Source: Epiperipatus broadwayi
Lineage: Eukaryota > Onychophora > Udeonychophora > Euonychophora > Peripatidae
Direction of reading: 5' to 3'
Length of the DNA: 64,000 nt
NCBI GenBank assembly: GCA_028023455.1
Contig: JAQFVV010012422.1
Span: forward strand, 7,863,210-7,927,209
Shown here: positions 11,595-23,079 of the stretch, in pieces
Numbering within the stretch: position 1 is the stretch's first letter
How the letters are laid out: the number at the start of each line of letters is the position of its first letter
Program-made: the position numbers and the translations under genes
The notes under the pieces: generated by a model
What the model was told of the DNA's origin: nothing
The model's database searches: none
The model's input: the letters and a program-made list of their open reading frames with translations, nothing else

Positions 11595-11825
11595 TTTTAA
11601 AAGCTCTGAAATCCAAGGCTCCTCATTGATGAAAGCCACAAGCTAGAAACTAGTCTGGGGATATTGGATGAGTAGGCACTACGTAGGAATTTTATGCACA
11701 AACCTTCTTACATCCATTGATTGTGAAGACTTGCACTGGATTGTACTACTGTATAGAGAGTTGGCTATTGTTATTAATAGCATGCATAAGCATATGAAAT
11801 GGTGATCATGTAATTTTTTAATGTT
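11595..11825 (+). mobile_element. H2-family element with ribozyme motif in intron 3
   Basis: Contains the H2 ribozyme block, then GGATGAGTAGGCACTA, TTTTATGCACAAACCTTC, ATCCATTGATTGTGAAG and the family tail (GCATAAGCATATGAAATGG, TGATCATGT). It is a right-arm copy compared with the complete element at 18843. The flanking duplication is unclear. Confidence 0.75.
11611..11669 (+). ncRNA. H2 hammerhead ribozyme-like motif (C3 changed)
   Basis: The order is stem I strand ATCCAA, CTCCTCA, core TTGATGA, stem II AAGC-CACAA-GCTA, GAAA, CTAGTC as short stem III with predicted cleavage after GTC, then TGGGGA and TTGGAT closing stem I. ATCCAA/TTGGAT and TCCTCA/TGGGGA pair fully (one G-U). Position C3 is T, which should weaken activity. 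Stem II AGC/GCT replaces GGC/GCC seen in other copies, a compensatory change. Confidence 0.7.
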
Positions 11826-11908
11826 AATATCTTCAGTCTTTTTCTAACTTGTTAGATACTTTTTGACTGTAGATAAATATTAATAATATCAAATCGCTAT
11901 TCATTATT

Positions 11909-12273
11909 TGACATTAGGTAAGTCATGAGTATTATGTCCACGTTTAAATCCCAAGCCTCATTTATAAAGGCAAAAGTTCAATGACATTAGGTAAATCATG
12001 AGTATTATGTCCACGTTTAAATCCCAAGCCTCATTTATAAAAGCAAAAGTTCAATGACATTAGGTAAATCATGAGTATTATGTCCACGTTTAAATCCCAA
12101 GCCTCATTTATAAAGGCAAAAGTTCAATGACATTAGGTAAATCATGAGTATTATGTCCACGTTTAAATCCCAAGCCTCATTTATAAAGGCAAAAGTTCAA
12201 TGACATTAGGTAAATCATGAGTATTATGTCCACGTTTAAATCCCAAGCCTCATTTATAAAGGCAAAAGTTCAA
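11909..12273 (+). repeat. 73-bp minisatellite, five copies
   Basis: Units start at 11909, 11982, 12055, 12128 and 12201, exactly 73 bp apart, and the last ends at 12273. The units are almost identical; I noticed only AGTCATG for AATCATG in unit 1 and AAAGCAAAAG for AAGGCAAAAG in unit 2. The unit contains GTATTATGTCCACGTTTAAA and is non-coding. The near-identity points to recent amplification or a homogenised array. Confidence 0.95.
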
Positions 12274-12825
12274 AACTGGTCTAGGGTTAGGAATTTAAAT
12301 GGACTTCTATTTAGTAACTCAAGCTTACTATAGATGGCACTAGAATAAAACACTACTCTTAATTTATTATGTATTGCGCAAGCTAAAAAAATCAAATCAT
12401 TTATTATTATTCTGGTAATAAAGTTCTATTGGAACTTTCAAATAGAACATATATCAAAACTTTTAAAGCTAAATTTTGTAAATAAATCACACTTTAAAAT
12501 TCTAAATAGTTTTTAAAAGAAATTATCTGAATTCTACATGAAAATGTAGATGAACTTTTAATAGCTAATTGTCAGTAAACTGAGAATGACCGCAGAAGAG
12601 TTTGCTTGGGGAGCAAAAGAGTTTGAATCAGCCCTGCTTATAAGGTAATATAAACTAAATTCAGTATGAATTACTACCAATAATGAACTTTGGGCTCGAG
12701 TTAATATTTTTTAGAATAAATATATATTTTTTAATAAAGCAATTCTAATATTTTTCCCTGCATGGATCTTTTATTTATACAATTCCACAACAATATAACA
12801 ATATCCTCCCTATGCTTACTCGTAC
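12274..12825. other. Intron 3, unassigned part
   Basis: AT-rich sequence with no recognised gene or repeat. Confidence 0.4.
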
Positions 12826-13065
12826 ATTTCTAAAAGCAGTTATTCGACCTATTCTAGAGCCATCTAGTGCAAGCTTGAATAAATAATGGACACAAATATT
12901 ATAAAATTCTCAACTCCAGACTTTTTTCTAGCTTTTCTCAAATGGTATAAAGAGTTTACAGTTGTTATGGAACTGATGTCTCTAAAATATATAGAGAATG
13001 ACCAGATGTCTACTGATTACTCACGATTACAATAAATGGCTCTAGAGTAGGAAAAGAACCACTCT
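12826..13065. mobile_element. Decayed H2-like foldback
   Basis: CTATTCTAGAGCCATCTAGTG at the left returns inverted at the right as AAATGGCTCTAGAGTAG. Between them the minus strand carries GAGAAAAGCTAGAAA and AGTCTGGAG, a worn version of the H2 stem II/GAAA/GTC block. Confidence 0.55.
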
Positions 13066-15075
13066 TTATACAATTTAGTGCCCCCCCCAATATCCCCTTT
13101 TCCATATTTTCTATTTTATTCCAAACTTTTCATTGATATCTAAAGTAGCAGATAATACAAAGCTCTGTATGATATACATGTTGAACTATCTACATGTGCC
13201 CATGTTACAATTTAACTGGAAAATTATATATGTTAACACCAACAAAAATAATTAACATAAAAATAGAGTAATAACGATTATGATAAAAAAAAACTTTAGG
13301 AATAATTCAAAGAAGAAAAACACATTATTTATGTATATATCTTCTCATCCCATAGACTGGTGGACATTAAAATATATATGTACCATATTTTATGTATTAA
13401 TGACTCATTTTTATCGAACATTCAACTAACTTTGGCATATGATTGTTTTTGGTTTTTTTTTACTAAGAGGTCAATTTTTTTCATTTTATTACATAAAGGA
13501 AGCATTTCACATTTTTAAAAAGTATCAGACTAGCTGGAGTCAACAACTTGGTCCAATAATTTAGAACAATGACATAGCATAAAATCATTCTTTCTTTTTG
13601 ATTGTAATCCCATGCATGAAATGAAAAAATAGTTTGACTTGTATATAATTTATGTTAATACTCATGTAAATCTTTACAAAAAAATCTATGCTTACTTTCT
13701 CCAATGCTTTATTTAATATATGACAGTTTCAATTGCTTGTCAGCCTTCTTCAGATGTAGACATCTGAAGAAGTCTGTTAGTCAGTCAAAAACATCATATA
13801 TTAATTAAGCATTATGAAAAGTGTACAGTGAAAAATGTAGACTTTTTTGTAAAGATTTAATAGAATCAATACAATAAGAGGGGGGAAGTTTGGACATACT
13901 GGAAGAATTATATAACCGCTCATATAAGCAACATGCATGAAAATTTATGAATTTATTTTTTATTCAATATTTGTATTGTACTTTAAAGCAATAAATTTTT
14001 AAAGCATGACTTTTTGTAAGATGTTAGAAAATGCTTGACAAGATTTTGACTGTGTGCCTAAGATTTTTAAAATTTAAATTTACTGTATTTTATTTTATAC
14101 AAATTTTTCACTTGACTACAACATAGTGAATGGTAAAATCAATCAATGAATATAATGATGTGGTCTGTTATTATTTTGATTATTTTAAATTTAAAAACAT
14201 ATATAATTAATAGATGTTAATTATTTGTTTATCTTTTATAATGATTTCCTCAAAATTTTACATGTTCCACTCCGTAAACAGAACTCTCAGATTGATAAAC
14301 GCTGTTCTAATACTCAGTTTGATCATGAAGCTAAAACACATTACTAATTAAAAATTCTATCACTCTTGACAATTACTGCCATGCTTTAATCATCTGTAAT
14401 AGCTAACACCCATTAAGGGATATAAAAAATAGGTTCAACATCACATGATAATGCATTGTAGGTTTTATTCCTTTTTTCCTGAAAACTGAAATCAATACAG
14501 GCCATTATATTTCAATTTATTATTTAATGAATAAATAAAATTTTGGATTTTTATTTTGCTTCAAAAATTATCGAAAAATCCATTATAGTGACCTTCAAAA
14601 AAGGTAAAAGGATCCCAATGAGACCTAATTGATTAGAATGGTAATTGTAGTAGCAATATAATATTAAATCATTCATGCATCTCATCGCTGTTTCACAATG
14701 CTTTAATTACCACCCTCTTTTACAGTTTCAATTGCCGCAGCAATCTTCTTCAGAACTTTCCTTTTATGCAAGAAAATCTCATGTATCAGAACATTCATTG
14801 CAGTTACTTGCAAGAAACATAAGCAAGGGCTACAATAAGGTCTAATTTATCAGGACATCCAGTAGTTACCTGCAAGAAATCTAAACAGGAAATACAGTGG
14901 AGTAAGGAAAATTGAATTGCAGAAATTTGCAAAAAAAATTAATTTGTGTGACCCTTAACAGAAATGTTCAAAGAGAGGCTCTTGTCAGTATGTTATTATG
15001 TAGGTAATTGAAGCTATCTTTCAGTAGCTCACATAGCATTTTAGTATCGTTCTAGTTTTCTGTCATGTTTTGCAG
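13066..15075. other. Intron 3, distal part
   Basis: A C-run at 13081-13088 follows the foldback. At about 13726-13795 a short hairpin (TTCTTCAGATGTAGACATCTGAAGAA) is flanked by ACAGTTTCAATTG-type sequence. At about 14724-14760 ACAGTTTCAATTGCCGCAGC-AATCTTCTTCAGAA is one arm of the foldback family at 28584. No coding sequence is seen. Confidence 0.55.
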
Positions 15076-15154
15076 ATCTGGCTGGTTTGTACTTGAAGAA
15101 ATTGGTTGCTTACAGTAAGGACCGGTTGATGAACATCACTCTTCTCGACAATGG
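15076..15154 (+). CDS. ZP-domain protein, exon D (ZP-C)
   Basis: The acceptor GTTTTGCAG ends at 15075 and a GT donor starts at 15155. Phase 1 in, phase 2 out. The 26 codons read DLAGLYLKKLVAYSKDR, then MNITLLDNG. The family pattern is (Y)GIF...CvA.....(L/I)(I/L)D..GCP. The cysteine expected just before VA is leucine here (KKLVAY). The reading frame is continuous with exons C and E, and the GGT-TGT-CCC codons of the GCP motif are split across the next intron. Confidence 0.85.
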
Positions 15155-15235
15155 GTATTATTCAAATATATTTTTAAAATTATCATAAAAATATGTATTT
15201 TTTTCTTATATTTATTTATTTATTTTTGTTTAAAG

Positions 15236-15386
15236 TTGTCCCGTGGAATCAATGGTAGAATTAATAAATGAAAATCCAAATCCTGCAGTGGCCGAAGTGT
15301 ATCTAGAAGTTTTTATATTTTCTTACGATGACGATGGCATAATATTGGAAGCTGTTGTTGTTCCTTGTTATGTTAAATGTGAAACT
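15236..15386 (+). CDS. ZP-domain protein, exon E (end of ZP-C)
   Basis: The acceptor TTTGTTTAAAG ends at 15235 and the donor GTAAGT starts at 15387. Phase 2 in, phase 0 out, 51 codons. It starts with GCPVESM, the conserved cysteine of ZP-C, continues through EVYLEVFIFSYDDD and ends with EAVVVPCYVKCET. ZP modules usually end F.C.V..C...C. Here the last two cysteines are kept, but the first of the three is alanine (LEAVVV). Together with the missing cysteine of exon D, one expected disulfide appears lost as a pair. The intron to exon D is only 81 bp. The protein must continue 3', where a furin-like site and membrane anchor are usual; neither was found. Confidence 0.85.
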
Positions 15387-17162
15387 GTAAGTAAATTTAG
15401 CTATTTTGTCCAAGTATTTGATGTTTTTTGTTGTATGCAGTAATTTGAACTGGTAATTCTTTAGAATTATTTGTATTTATATACACACACACACATTGGA
15501 CCTTTTAGTCTGTTGGTTAGCATATTCACTTTTCATGTGTATGACTGGAGATTTTTAAATATTGGAAAGAATTCTGAAGAAAATTGTTGGTTAGTCAAAT
15601 ATTTTTGATATGTGATATAAAAAAAGGATTTGCATTTACATCGTTTATTTACATCAGCATTAAAATTTAAATAAATGAGTGTCATCATATTTTTAGTGAA
15701 GGGATTATTAAAAATAGAAATCATAAAAATTACCAATCTGCTGTCATCTAAGTTGATTGTTTCTTTTAGAGGAATTCTGGTGAACTATATATAATAAGAG
15801 AGATTTGTCTTAAAGATTGTTCCCCGATTTATAATTCAAAATGTATAACACTTTTGAAGAAGAAATCACAAACCTGAAGGAGTTGATTGGTTATAATATT
15901 ATTTTATGCATTAGTCAATTTATATATGTGTGTGTGTGCGCGCGCGTGCGTGTAAGGATGAAACTTATAATTAAAAGATACAACCTCTTTCTCTCAAGCT
16001 ATGGATAAATTTATCCTAAACCTGAGAGAGGTTTTGTCATCTTATATATATATTGTCATAACCGATTCATTGGATTAGGGATGTGGATATAAACCGCATC
16101 ATCGACCCCACTGGAGGATTGTTAAATTAAATAGTACATATGTACACAATTGATTTCTAAAACATTCAAACTTTGAAATCAAATTGGCTCTAATTAAAAC
16201 ATAAATAGTAAAAGTCCAATTAAAATTTTTGTACAGATATTTAAATGCTTTAGCTCATTTCTAGTGATATAGGAAACTATGCCAATAATAAAAACATAGA
16301 AATGCAAGGACATAGCCAAAATTATAACCTCAAAAGAAATATTAAAGTTAGACGCTAAATAAATATTAGGCTAAGCTCAGGGTTCCCTATTAGCGTGATC
16401 CATGCCAACAATAAAGGATCCATATGGTTACTAATAATAATGAGAATAATTATTAAACATTATAAATATTCTAATTATAATTAAAAAATAAATTTTAAGA
16501 GGAGGAGAATCCTCACCTCAGTCTTAACAGACTACAAAAGCTCTCAATATTTACAACATATGCACAGAGAAGTCAAGTTATAATATAATCTCTTTCTCAT
16601 AATAATTTTTTTATTACCCCCCCCCCCCGCAATATATAATCATATACCTGATAGCCACTATTCCAACATCTTACTATTATGATGAGATCCACAGTTAAAG
16701 ATTTAGATAAAAATAATCACGTTCTTTAAATCTTATTTTTCTATTTGTGTTAATTTTTCTTTCCCTTTCACAATAATTTCTTTTACATAAATATAATTTC
16801 TTCTTCATATTAAATTATGATATTAAGATCTCAGGGTTTAGTATAAATATTCTTAGCATTAAATTTCGTTGTCTTTATGTTACTTGCAAATTGTTAACCA
16901 AATGAATAGTATCATAATGAAAGGTGTGAGGAGACATACACTTATTCTAAGGATCTACCTACCATACAATAGTAATCATGATGAAGAAGAAGAACTTTTA
17001 ATAGAAAAATATTTTAATTAAAATAAAATGCATAAAAACTCTTAATTTTGAATAATATAACATCTCCTAGGATAATCTTTAAATACCAAGAGTGGAAAAG
17101 TGATTTTATGGCCACACAAAATATTCCATTAACAATCTAAACCAAGATTTCTTAAATGAAGT
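15387..17162. other. Downstream intron, first part
   Basis: AT-rich. Simple repeats: CA at about 15483-15494, alternating TG/CG at about 15928-15950 (able to form Z-DNA), a C-run at about 16617-16628. An imperfect inverted pair, ACCTCTTTCTCTC and GAGAGAGGTT, lies at about 15985-16035. No exon recognised. Confidence 0.5.
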
Positions 17163-17584
17163 AGTAAATGGATTATGTCCTGTACATGAGGGGTCAGAGT
17201 GACCTATGGTCAACATGGGTAGGATGAGAAGGTGAGCTTTGAGGGTTCCATCATCAGATTTTCAATGAAATGGATGGCTAAAGAGTTGTGGGGTGGAGTG
17301 AATTGAAGCCTGTCCATTAAAATATGAAGGTTGGCTATCTTAATATAAGCTGAGCTTTGATTGTATATATGTGTGGAGATGATAATCTGGACCAACTGAC
17401 GAGTGCTGGTTTTAATACATATATTGATGATTATTTATCTTTTCGACATGTGTGTGATCAAGTGTGTCAGCAGTATGAGATAGCATGGATAGTTGAGGAT
17501 CATGTGAAAATCTGAGTTCAAACCCCTATATGTTGCATATTGGAGGGCAGGTATGAAAAAGTCTGTACTTTAGGAAAAAAACAT
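17163..17584 (+). mobile_element. H1-family element, single copy
   Basis: 422-bp insert flanked by the 11-bp repeat TTAAATGAAGT (17152-17162 and 17585-17595). The body follows the H1 order: GTCCTGTACATGAGGGGTCA, GATTTTCAATGAAATGGATG, GAAGCCTGTCCATTAAA, the ribozyme-like block, TTATCTTTTCGACATG, and CTGAGTTCAAACCCCTATAT. No inverted copy here, so this gives the monomer layout. Confidence 0.85.
17383..17432 (+). ncRNA. Broken H1 hammerhead-like motif
   Basis: AATCTGGACCAA, CTGACGA, GTGCTGG are intact. The 3' side of stem II and GAAA are replaced by TTTTAATAC, then ATTGATGATT. Probably inactive. Confidence 0.5.
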
Positions 17585-17599
17585 TTAAATGAAGTGGAT

Positions 17600-18842
17600 A
17601 ATAAATATTCTGTTATAAGAGCAGTTTTCTTTTAAATAATTATAGTCAAATTATAGCGATAGGCAAAATCTTAAGAAAAGAATAAATATTTTATTCCTTA
17701 GCTGCATCCTAAGCATCTGTAAATCATTATAACTAACCGATTTAATATCTTTAATTTGTGTGACCGTACCTTGAATAAACAGAATGAAATATAATTGTAT
17801 TATGATTTAGACAATGTTTAGCTTTCTGCATAAATGATTTGTGAATAAGATATCAGTCAGATCTTAAAACAAGATTTAACAATAAAATGTGACATATATT
17901 TACAATAACCAATTCAACAATAACATTAAAGGAAATCTATAAAATTTTGGAGCGCCATTTTAAAAAATAATACCATGCATTTTGTCCCATTAGAAAAATA
18001 CACTTTCCAAAACTTATAGCTTAAATTTGCATTAAAAAAAATTAAATTAATAACTTAAATGTTCACCACTATTGTTTGTTTCAGTGGACCAATGTACACC
18101 TCATGAACATAAATATTGCTATAAGAAGTTTCATTTTTCGTAACTAATAAAACTGAAATTACTATTGGTATTATTATTACAAAAACTTTTATATCTTCCC
18201 AAATGGTAAATTTTATTAACAAAAACATTATTTCACCAATTCTATACCTTCTTGATTTGTAAAATATTACTAACTTATGCATTATTTTAGTAATTCTATA
18301 ACTTTCTAACTGATGAAGCTTTTATTTAACCTATGAATTATTTGGAGAAGTTCAACATACAATCATTCCACAACAATATTCCAAACAATAAATAAACCCA
18401 ACTACTATTTATGTTTTATTAATCCAGTGATGACTTTCTGATGATGATGTATATTGCTTATTTAGGCTAAGAAATACAATTTAAAATTTTGAATAAAGTA
18501 ATTATCACTTTTATCCCGTGTAGTTCTGGTAAAACAGAGCAAAACAGATTTATACATTAGGACCATCTCTATCTACACTAAAAATAATCAAAAATGTACC
18601 TAAAGAAAGAATAACACTCTTCAAAAATGAACAACCATATCAATTGCCAAAATAATAAAGACATACAGTAATAGACTGATACTTCTAAGGGGAAAGATAA
18701 ACAACAGCAATGATCTTAGTGATGGCATAAACCCAAAATACATACCTACATTCTTAGGGGAAATAAATATGCTAGGACTTTGTCTCTGAACATATAAGAA
18801 AAGTAGGAATAGACATTGCAAATACTAGGAACAATAAAGGTT
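17600..18842. other. AT-rich intronic/intergenic stretch
   Basis: No gene or clear repeat. The short ORFs on the minus strand show no family pattern. Confidence 0.4.
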
Positions 18843-18947
18843 ATTAAAACAGGCAAAACTCACTATATGTATTGCCACTCTCAGCAAGCTAGAGTAATCA
18901 ATGGATGCCAGAAGGCTTGTGCATAAAAATCCCATCTAGTCCTACTC

Positions 18948-19006
18948 ATCCAATATCCCCAGACTAGTTTCTGGCTTGTGGCCTTCGTCAGTGAGCAGCC
19001 TTGGAT
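18948..19006 (-). ncRNA. H2 type I hammerhead ribozyme motif, core intact
   Basis: On the minus strand: ATCCAA, GCTCA, CTGACGA, stem II GGC-CACAA-GCC, GAAA, CTAGTC, TGGGGATATTGGAT. The core fits the known hammerhead consensus CUGANGA...GAAA with cleavage after GUC. Outer stem I ATCCAA/TTGGAT is perfect. The inner stem has one mismatch, and stem III is very short, as in other metazoan type I hammerheads known to act as dimers. Confidence 0.75.
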
Positions 19007-19234
19007 CTGAGAGCACTGCACCTAGATCTTATGATCTAATACAACCCTCTAGCAGCCACCTTTTATCTCCACTTAACTACAAAACTATGAGTCTTAAATT
19101 GAAAACACCTTAATATTTTCAAACCAAGCTCATTAGCTTATACAGTCATATAAGTCTGAACTCGGTTCAGTACCTATACATTTTAGTGTCTTTGGTTCTT
19201 TAATAACTATAGCTACCACTATCCTATTAGGCAG

Positions 19235-19295
19235 GATTCCAAGGCTTCTCACTAATGAAGGACACAAGCTAGAAACTAGTCTAGGGATATTGGAT
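19235..19295 (+). ncRNA. H2 hammerhead motif, core changed
   Basis: Same layout as the left-arm copy, but the core reads CTAATGA instead of CTGANGA (G5 lost), so it should be inactive. ATTCCAA/TTGGAT, GAAA and CTAGTC are kept. Confidence 0.6.
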
Positions 19296-19469
19296 GAGTA
19301 GGCACTAGATGAGGATTTTATGCACAAGCCTTCTGGCATCCATTGATTACTCTAGCTTGCTGTGTGTGTTTAATACATATAGTGAGTTTTGCCTGTTTTA
19401 ATAACAGTTATAAGCAAGCATAAGAAATGTTGACCATGTGATGTTTATAGGCTTAAAACAATAAAGGTT

Positions 19470-21270
19470 GCTTCAAACAAAACATTTATACAAGCATGAA
19501 ATATAAGAATACATACAACTCAAGGAAAATATCAATGACAAGAGAGATACAGACTCACTTCTCTTTATAAAATATATGGATATTTAAGTAAATATTATCC
19601 AAGGAGAGATAAGCTTCCTATCCCTTGTAAGATAAGATTATAGCAAATACACAAGAAAAACTAATTCTAGTCTCTTACTAAACATAATAATTATTAATTG
19701 ATATATAAAACTGATAAGATAATTATTTTGTCAAATCTGACAATAAAATATAGCCTTAAATAAGTAAAAATAAAAATATATAACATCTTTTCATGGTTTG
19801 CATATAAGTATTTATTAAAAGAAACAAATTACTCACAACAAGGAACAAAGCAATACTCTTAAAATGTCATAATATCAAAATCAGTATTTAGCATATAAAA
19901 TAGTTAATATTATGTGAACTTCTGGATATTACCTTAAACCATAATGCATAAAGTATACCAAGCAAGAATATATAAAATAAACAAATAATAAGTTATAGAC
20001 GATAAATACATAAAATTATTACCAAAACTTTTAAAAATATTACAGTTCTTTATCATGGAAACTTCACAAATATCTAGAAGACAATTGAACAAGCAGATAA
20101 TATTTCTCCGTTTATTAGCAGTAGAACAATCTGAAATAGATTCACAACATCGAAGGTTATTTTAAAAGATTCCCTTAATAGCAATGCACACGTGTACATA
20201 TATAATAACCATTTTATTTCATGAATTATCTAAATATATAAGCAAGTAAGTTCAGTTTCAATAATGCATATTACAACATTAAGCTGGTTTTTCATTTATT
20301 CATTAAGAATTATATTCAAAATAGCGATCCAAGAGCAAATATTTCTTTTTTGTAAAATTAAGCAAGTTCCTTTCTTCTAAAGAAAAAAGAAAGATTTACA
20401 CATACACACTTTGAAGCATTAATAATAAAAGCCTTAAACATATAATATTCATAGAGTATTTGATAAAGTAAGTTTCACTAAATATTAATGATATTTAATT
20501 TTTTAACTATAATCTTCCAGGAATATAAATGCAACATCTTTACAGCATAAGGGTAAATTTAAAACATTTCCTCTTATTCAAACCTATTTTAAAGTATAAG
20601 ATTGAAGTATAAACAAATGATTTTTTTTATTAAAAGCAATTAAAATATTTTTAATTTTAACAAAGACGGTTCAAATCTTGAATTAATAGTTCATTTATAA
20701 AAATAAATTCATTGAAGAGAAAGTTGTTTATTGAAACAAATTTTAAAATATATCAAAACATCTTGAAAATTCTTAATAATTATTATTCTCTTAAATAAGC
20801 TAGTAAAAGACATACTTAAATATTAGTGTGCTGTTATAAATTTATTAAGATATAAGTAATGTTAGATTTATCATAAAGTTCATTGCAACTATAAAATATA
20901 AAATAATTAATGATTCTTATGTGAACAATACAAACTATAGATAATTTTTGCAATGTATTAAGTTCTAATAGATATGCTTAATCTACTATGAATGTTCAAT
21001 TGTTTAACATTTTCAATTCTTTGCTTTTCTTTAAATAGTCTTAACTTTTGGATTTCCAGTGACTTCGGTTGAAAACTTTGGTACCTGAATTTAAAAACTT
21101 TTAAAGATACATGTTATTTTAAAATAAATAATAATAAAAAAAATTATCACTTATAATTGATTCTATCTTGAGAAATTTTGAACTTTCTTTCTCCTTTGCA
21201 TGTCTGTTTCTCCTAGAAGTTTACTTGTTGTTGTAGTTCTGTAGTTCAGACCTTCAGTGCGCATATGTAG
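19470..21270. other. AT-rich stretch without recognised features
   Basis: No repeat family or gene identified. A splice-acceptor-like TATAATCTTCCAG at 20507-20519 is followed by a short open frame ending in a stop; see the rejected list. Confidence 0.4.
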
Positions 21271-21385
21271 AGCTTTCTTACACACCTAGTCATGCCACTT
21301 TTTTTTTCATATGTCAGATGTGTTGACCGGGAAGCGAACCCAGGCCAGCTGCTACCACTAGGCCATCAACGCATGACGTTATTGA
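21271..21385 (-). mobile_element. tRNA-Gly-derived SINE copy
   Basis: On the minus strand: GCGTTGATGGCCTAGTGGTAG (A-box side), GGTTCGCTTCCCGGTCAAC (B-box side), then ACATATGAAAAAAAAAGTGG. The anticodon arm is deleted compared with the full copy at 43297. The tail continues into unique sequence. Confidence 0.75.
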
Positions 21386-22387
21386 CAGAAAAATATCTTT
21401 TTACAACTTCTTTTTAATTTTCCTATCTTAAGATTAAAGGTTAATTTAGTATCTGTGGAGTTAAGGTAAAAATAGAAACTCATTTACATATTTTTCAGAC
21501 GATTTAATTAACATGTGCAATCTGAGATAATTATTTTAAAAGAATAAAATTATTACAATAAAATAAAATAGAATACAATGAAGAAAATATATACTGTTTT
21601 ACGAAAAAAAAAAAATAGTATTCCTTTATAACTATTTTCAGACTGTATTACTAAATAATAAAAAGTTCATTTAAGATTCTATTTAATATTTTAAGATTAA
21701 TTTAAAGATATTTAAATGATATTTAATATTGTAAAATAAGAAAGTGTAAACTAAAAATTAATAAATATAAATATACTCACACACGTGTATACTAAAATTA
21801 TTTCAATTGAAAATTAGCAACTCTTTTAAATAGTTTGTAGTCCTGAACATAACTAAAATCCATTTTAATATATTAATTTAAATTTGTCTATGGTTAAAAT
21901 AATTTTAAGTTTTAAACCAAAAACGTGGTTTTCTATTTAGCAAGAAATTAGTACTAAAAAGTCAAGATTGCTTTAATATAATGCTTTGGTATCTCAAATT
22001 TTAGTGATTAAATGAGTAGTAATAGAAATTAGGTCTTAACTTAATATTAGGTGTTAATGTTGAATTTTCATATACTTAACTTAAAATACAAAAAATTGGT
22101 TCATTACTATTGAAAAGATTTAATATATATATGTCAGTGTGTAATAAAGTAAATCAGAATGTGAATATACAGTATATATAACATTAAATACAATAGATTT
22201 AAATAATTAAATATTATAGTAAATAATACACAATCCCACTTCAGTACTTGACAAATAGGATAATAAGAAAATGTTTTCACTTTCATACTAGTTCTTTTTG
22301 TATATATATGGAATAAAAAAATTACAGTGCTAAATATTCATATGTAATGTTTTGAGATTAACTCATTGCTATTGTTTATTTATACTT
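21386..22387. other. AT-rich stretch
   Basis: Nothing recognised apart from A/T runs. Confidence 0.4.
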
Positions 22388-22466
22388 AAAGCGGCCTCGA
22401 GCGGCAGCAAATGATAATACATTTTAAAGATGTTGTTATTTGCTGACGCTGGAGGGCGCTTTTTTA
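22388..22466. repeat. Small inverted repeat/MITE remnant
   Basis: AAGCGGCCTCGAGCGGCAGC pairs imperfectly with GCTGACGCTGGAGGGCGCTT across a core of about 35 bp. It is GC-rich against a very AT-rich background. Confidence 0.5.
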
Positions 22467-22861
22467 TACATAAATGTTTGCAATGAATTATTAGCCTCAA
22501 AACATTATATACTGTATATCAAAAAACTCAAGGCCCATATATACATTGTTTTGGTTTGATTCACAACAGCTATGCCTTTTAATGGTTTATAGTTTTAAAA
22601 ATAGAGATTTTATTCACTTTTAAAATGTACTGAATTGTGATCAAACTTATCTTGTTATCCCTATAAAATGACAACAATTATTTCTGAAATAACATCAAAA
22701 TTCTCTTACAAACTCTTTTTTTTTTCTGTATAATCGTAAGAATTGCAAATTGATTTCAAAAAGTAATCAGATATTTCTAGCCCCATTTAATTATGAAGTG
22801 TAATAACTGTGAATCACAAGTTTGTTTTTTTGTTCTTTTTCCCTTCAAAATTATGTGTGTG

Positions 22862-22945
22862 TGTGTGGTCAAGCGTTGTTAGCCGAGAGGTCAGCGCAGC
22901 CGCCTTGCAAGCAAATAGTTGTTTGCAGATGCTATGATATATGAA
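22862..22945 (+). mobile_element. tRNA-like SINE 5' fragment
   Basis: GTCAAGCGTTGTTAGCCGAG then AGGTCAGCGCAGCCGCCTTG resembles the A-box side and anticodon arm of the SINE at 43297, followed by ATATGAAAAAAAAGT. It is followed by (TG)n and a G-run of about 11 at 22968-22978. Confidence 0.5.
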
Positions 22946-23079
22946 AAAAAAGTATGTGTGTGTGTGGGGGGGGGGGGGTAAACATCACTGGTTTCCTTTT
23001 TGAACTTCTTTATGTGGTAAAGTTCTTTCTTATGATTTCTATTATTCCATCTACTCACATCACACGTATCCATTACTCA

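Larger units (their letters stand above)
18843..19456. mobile_element. Complete H2 head-to-head hammerhead element
   Basis: 614-bp insert flanked by the 13-bp repeat AACAATAAAGGTT (18830-18842 and 19457-19469). The two arms of about 165 bp begin and end with TTATTAAAACAGGCAAAACT and its reverse complement. Both arms share AGAGTAATCAATGGATGCC, the GGCTTGTGCATAAAA block and an H2 ribozyme block, minus strand on the left and plus strand on the right. The unique middle (about 19010-19230) includes GCACTGCACCTAGATCTTA and TAGCTACCACTATCCTATTA. After the right arm comes the 3' tail with TATAAGCAAGCATAAGAAATG. No ORF. Confidence 0.85.

Noticed and set aside
11909-12273. CRISPR array
   Set aside because: Units are identical throughout with no variable spacers, in a eukaryotic intron; it is a minisatellite.
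15926-15950. TG/CG tract as a regulatory site
   Set aside because: A simple alternating purine-pyrimidine repeat; no evidence of function beyond possible Z-DNA.
20507-20560. Possible terminal ZP exon after TATAATCTTCCAG
   Set aside because: In the phase of exon E it gives only about nine codons (EYKCNIFTA) then a stop. This is too short to judge against chance.
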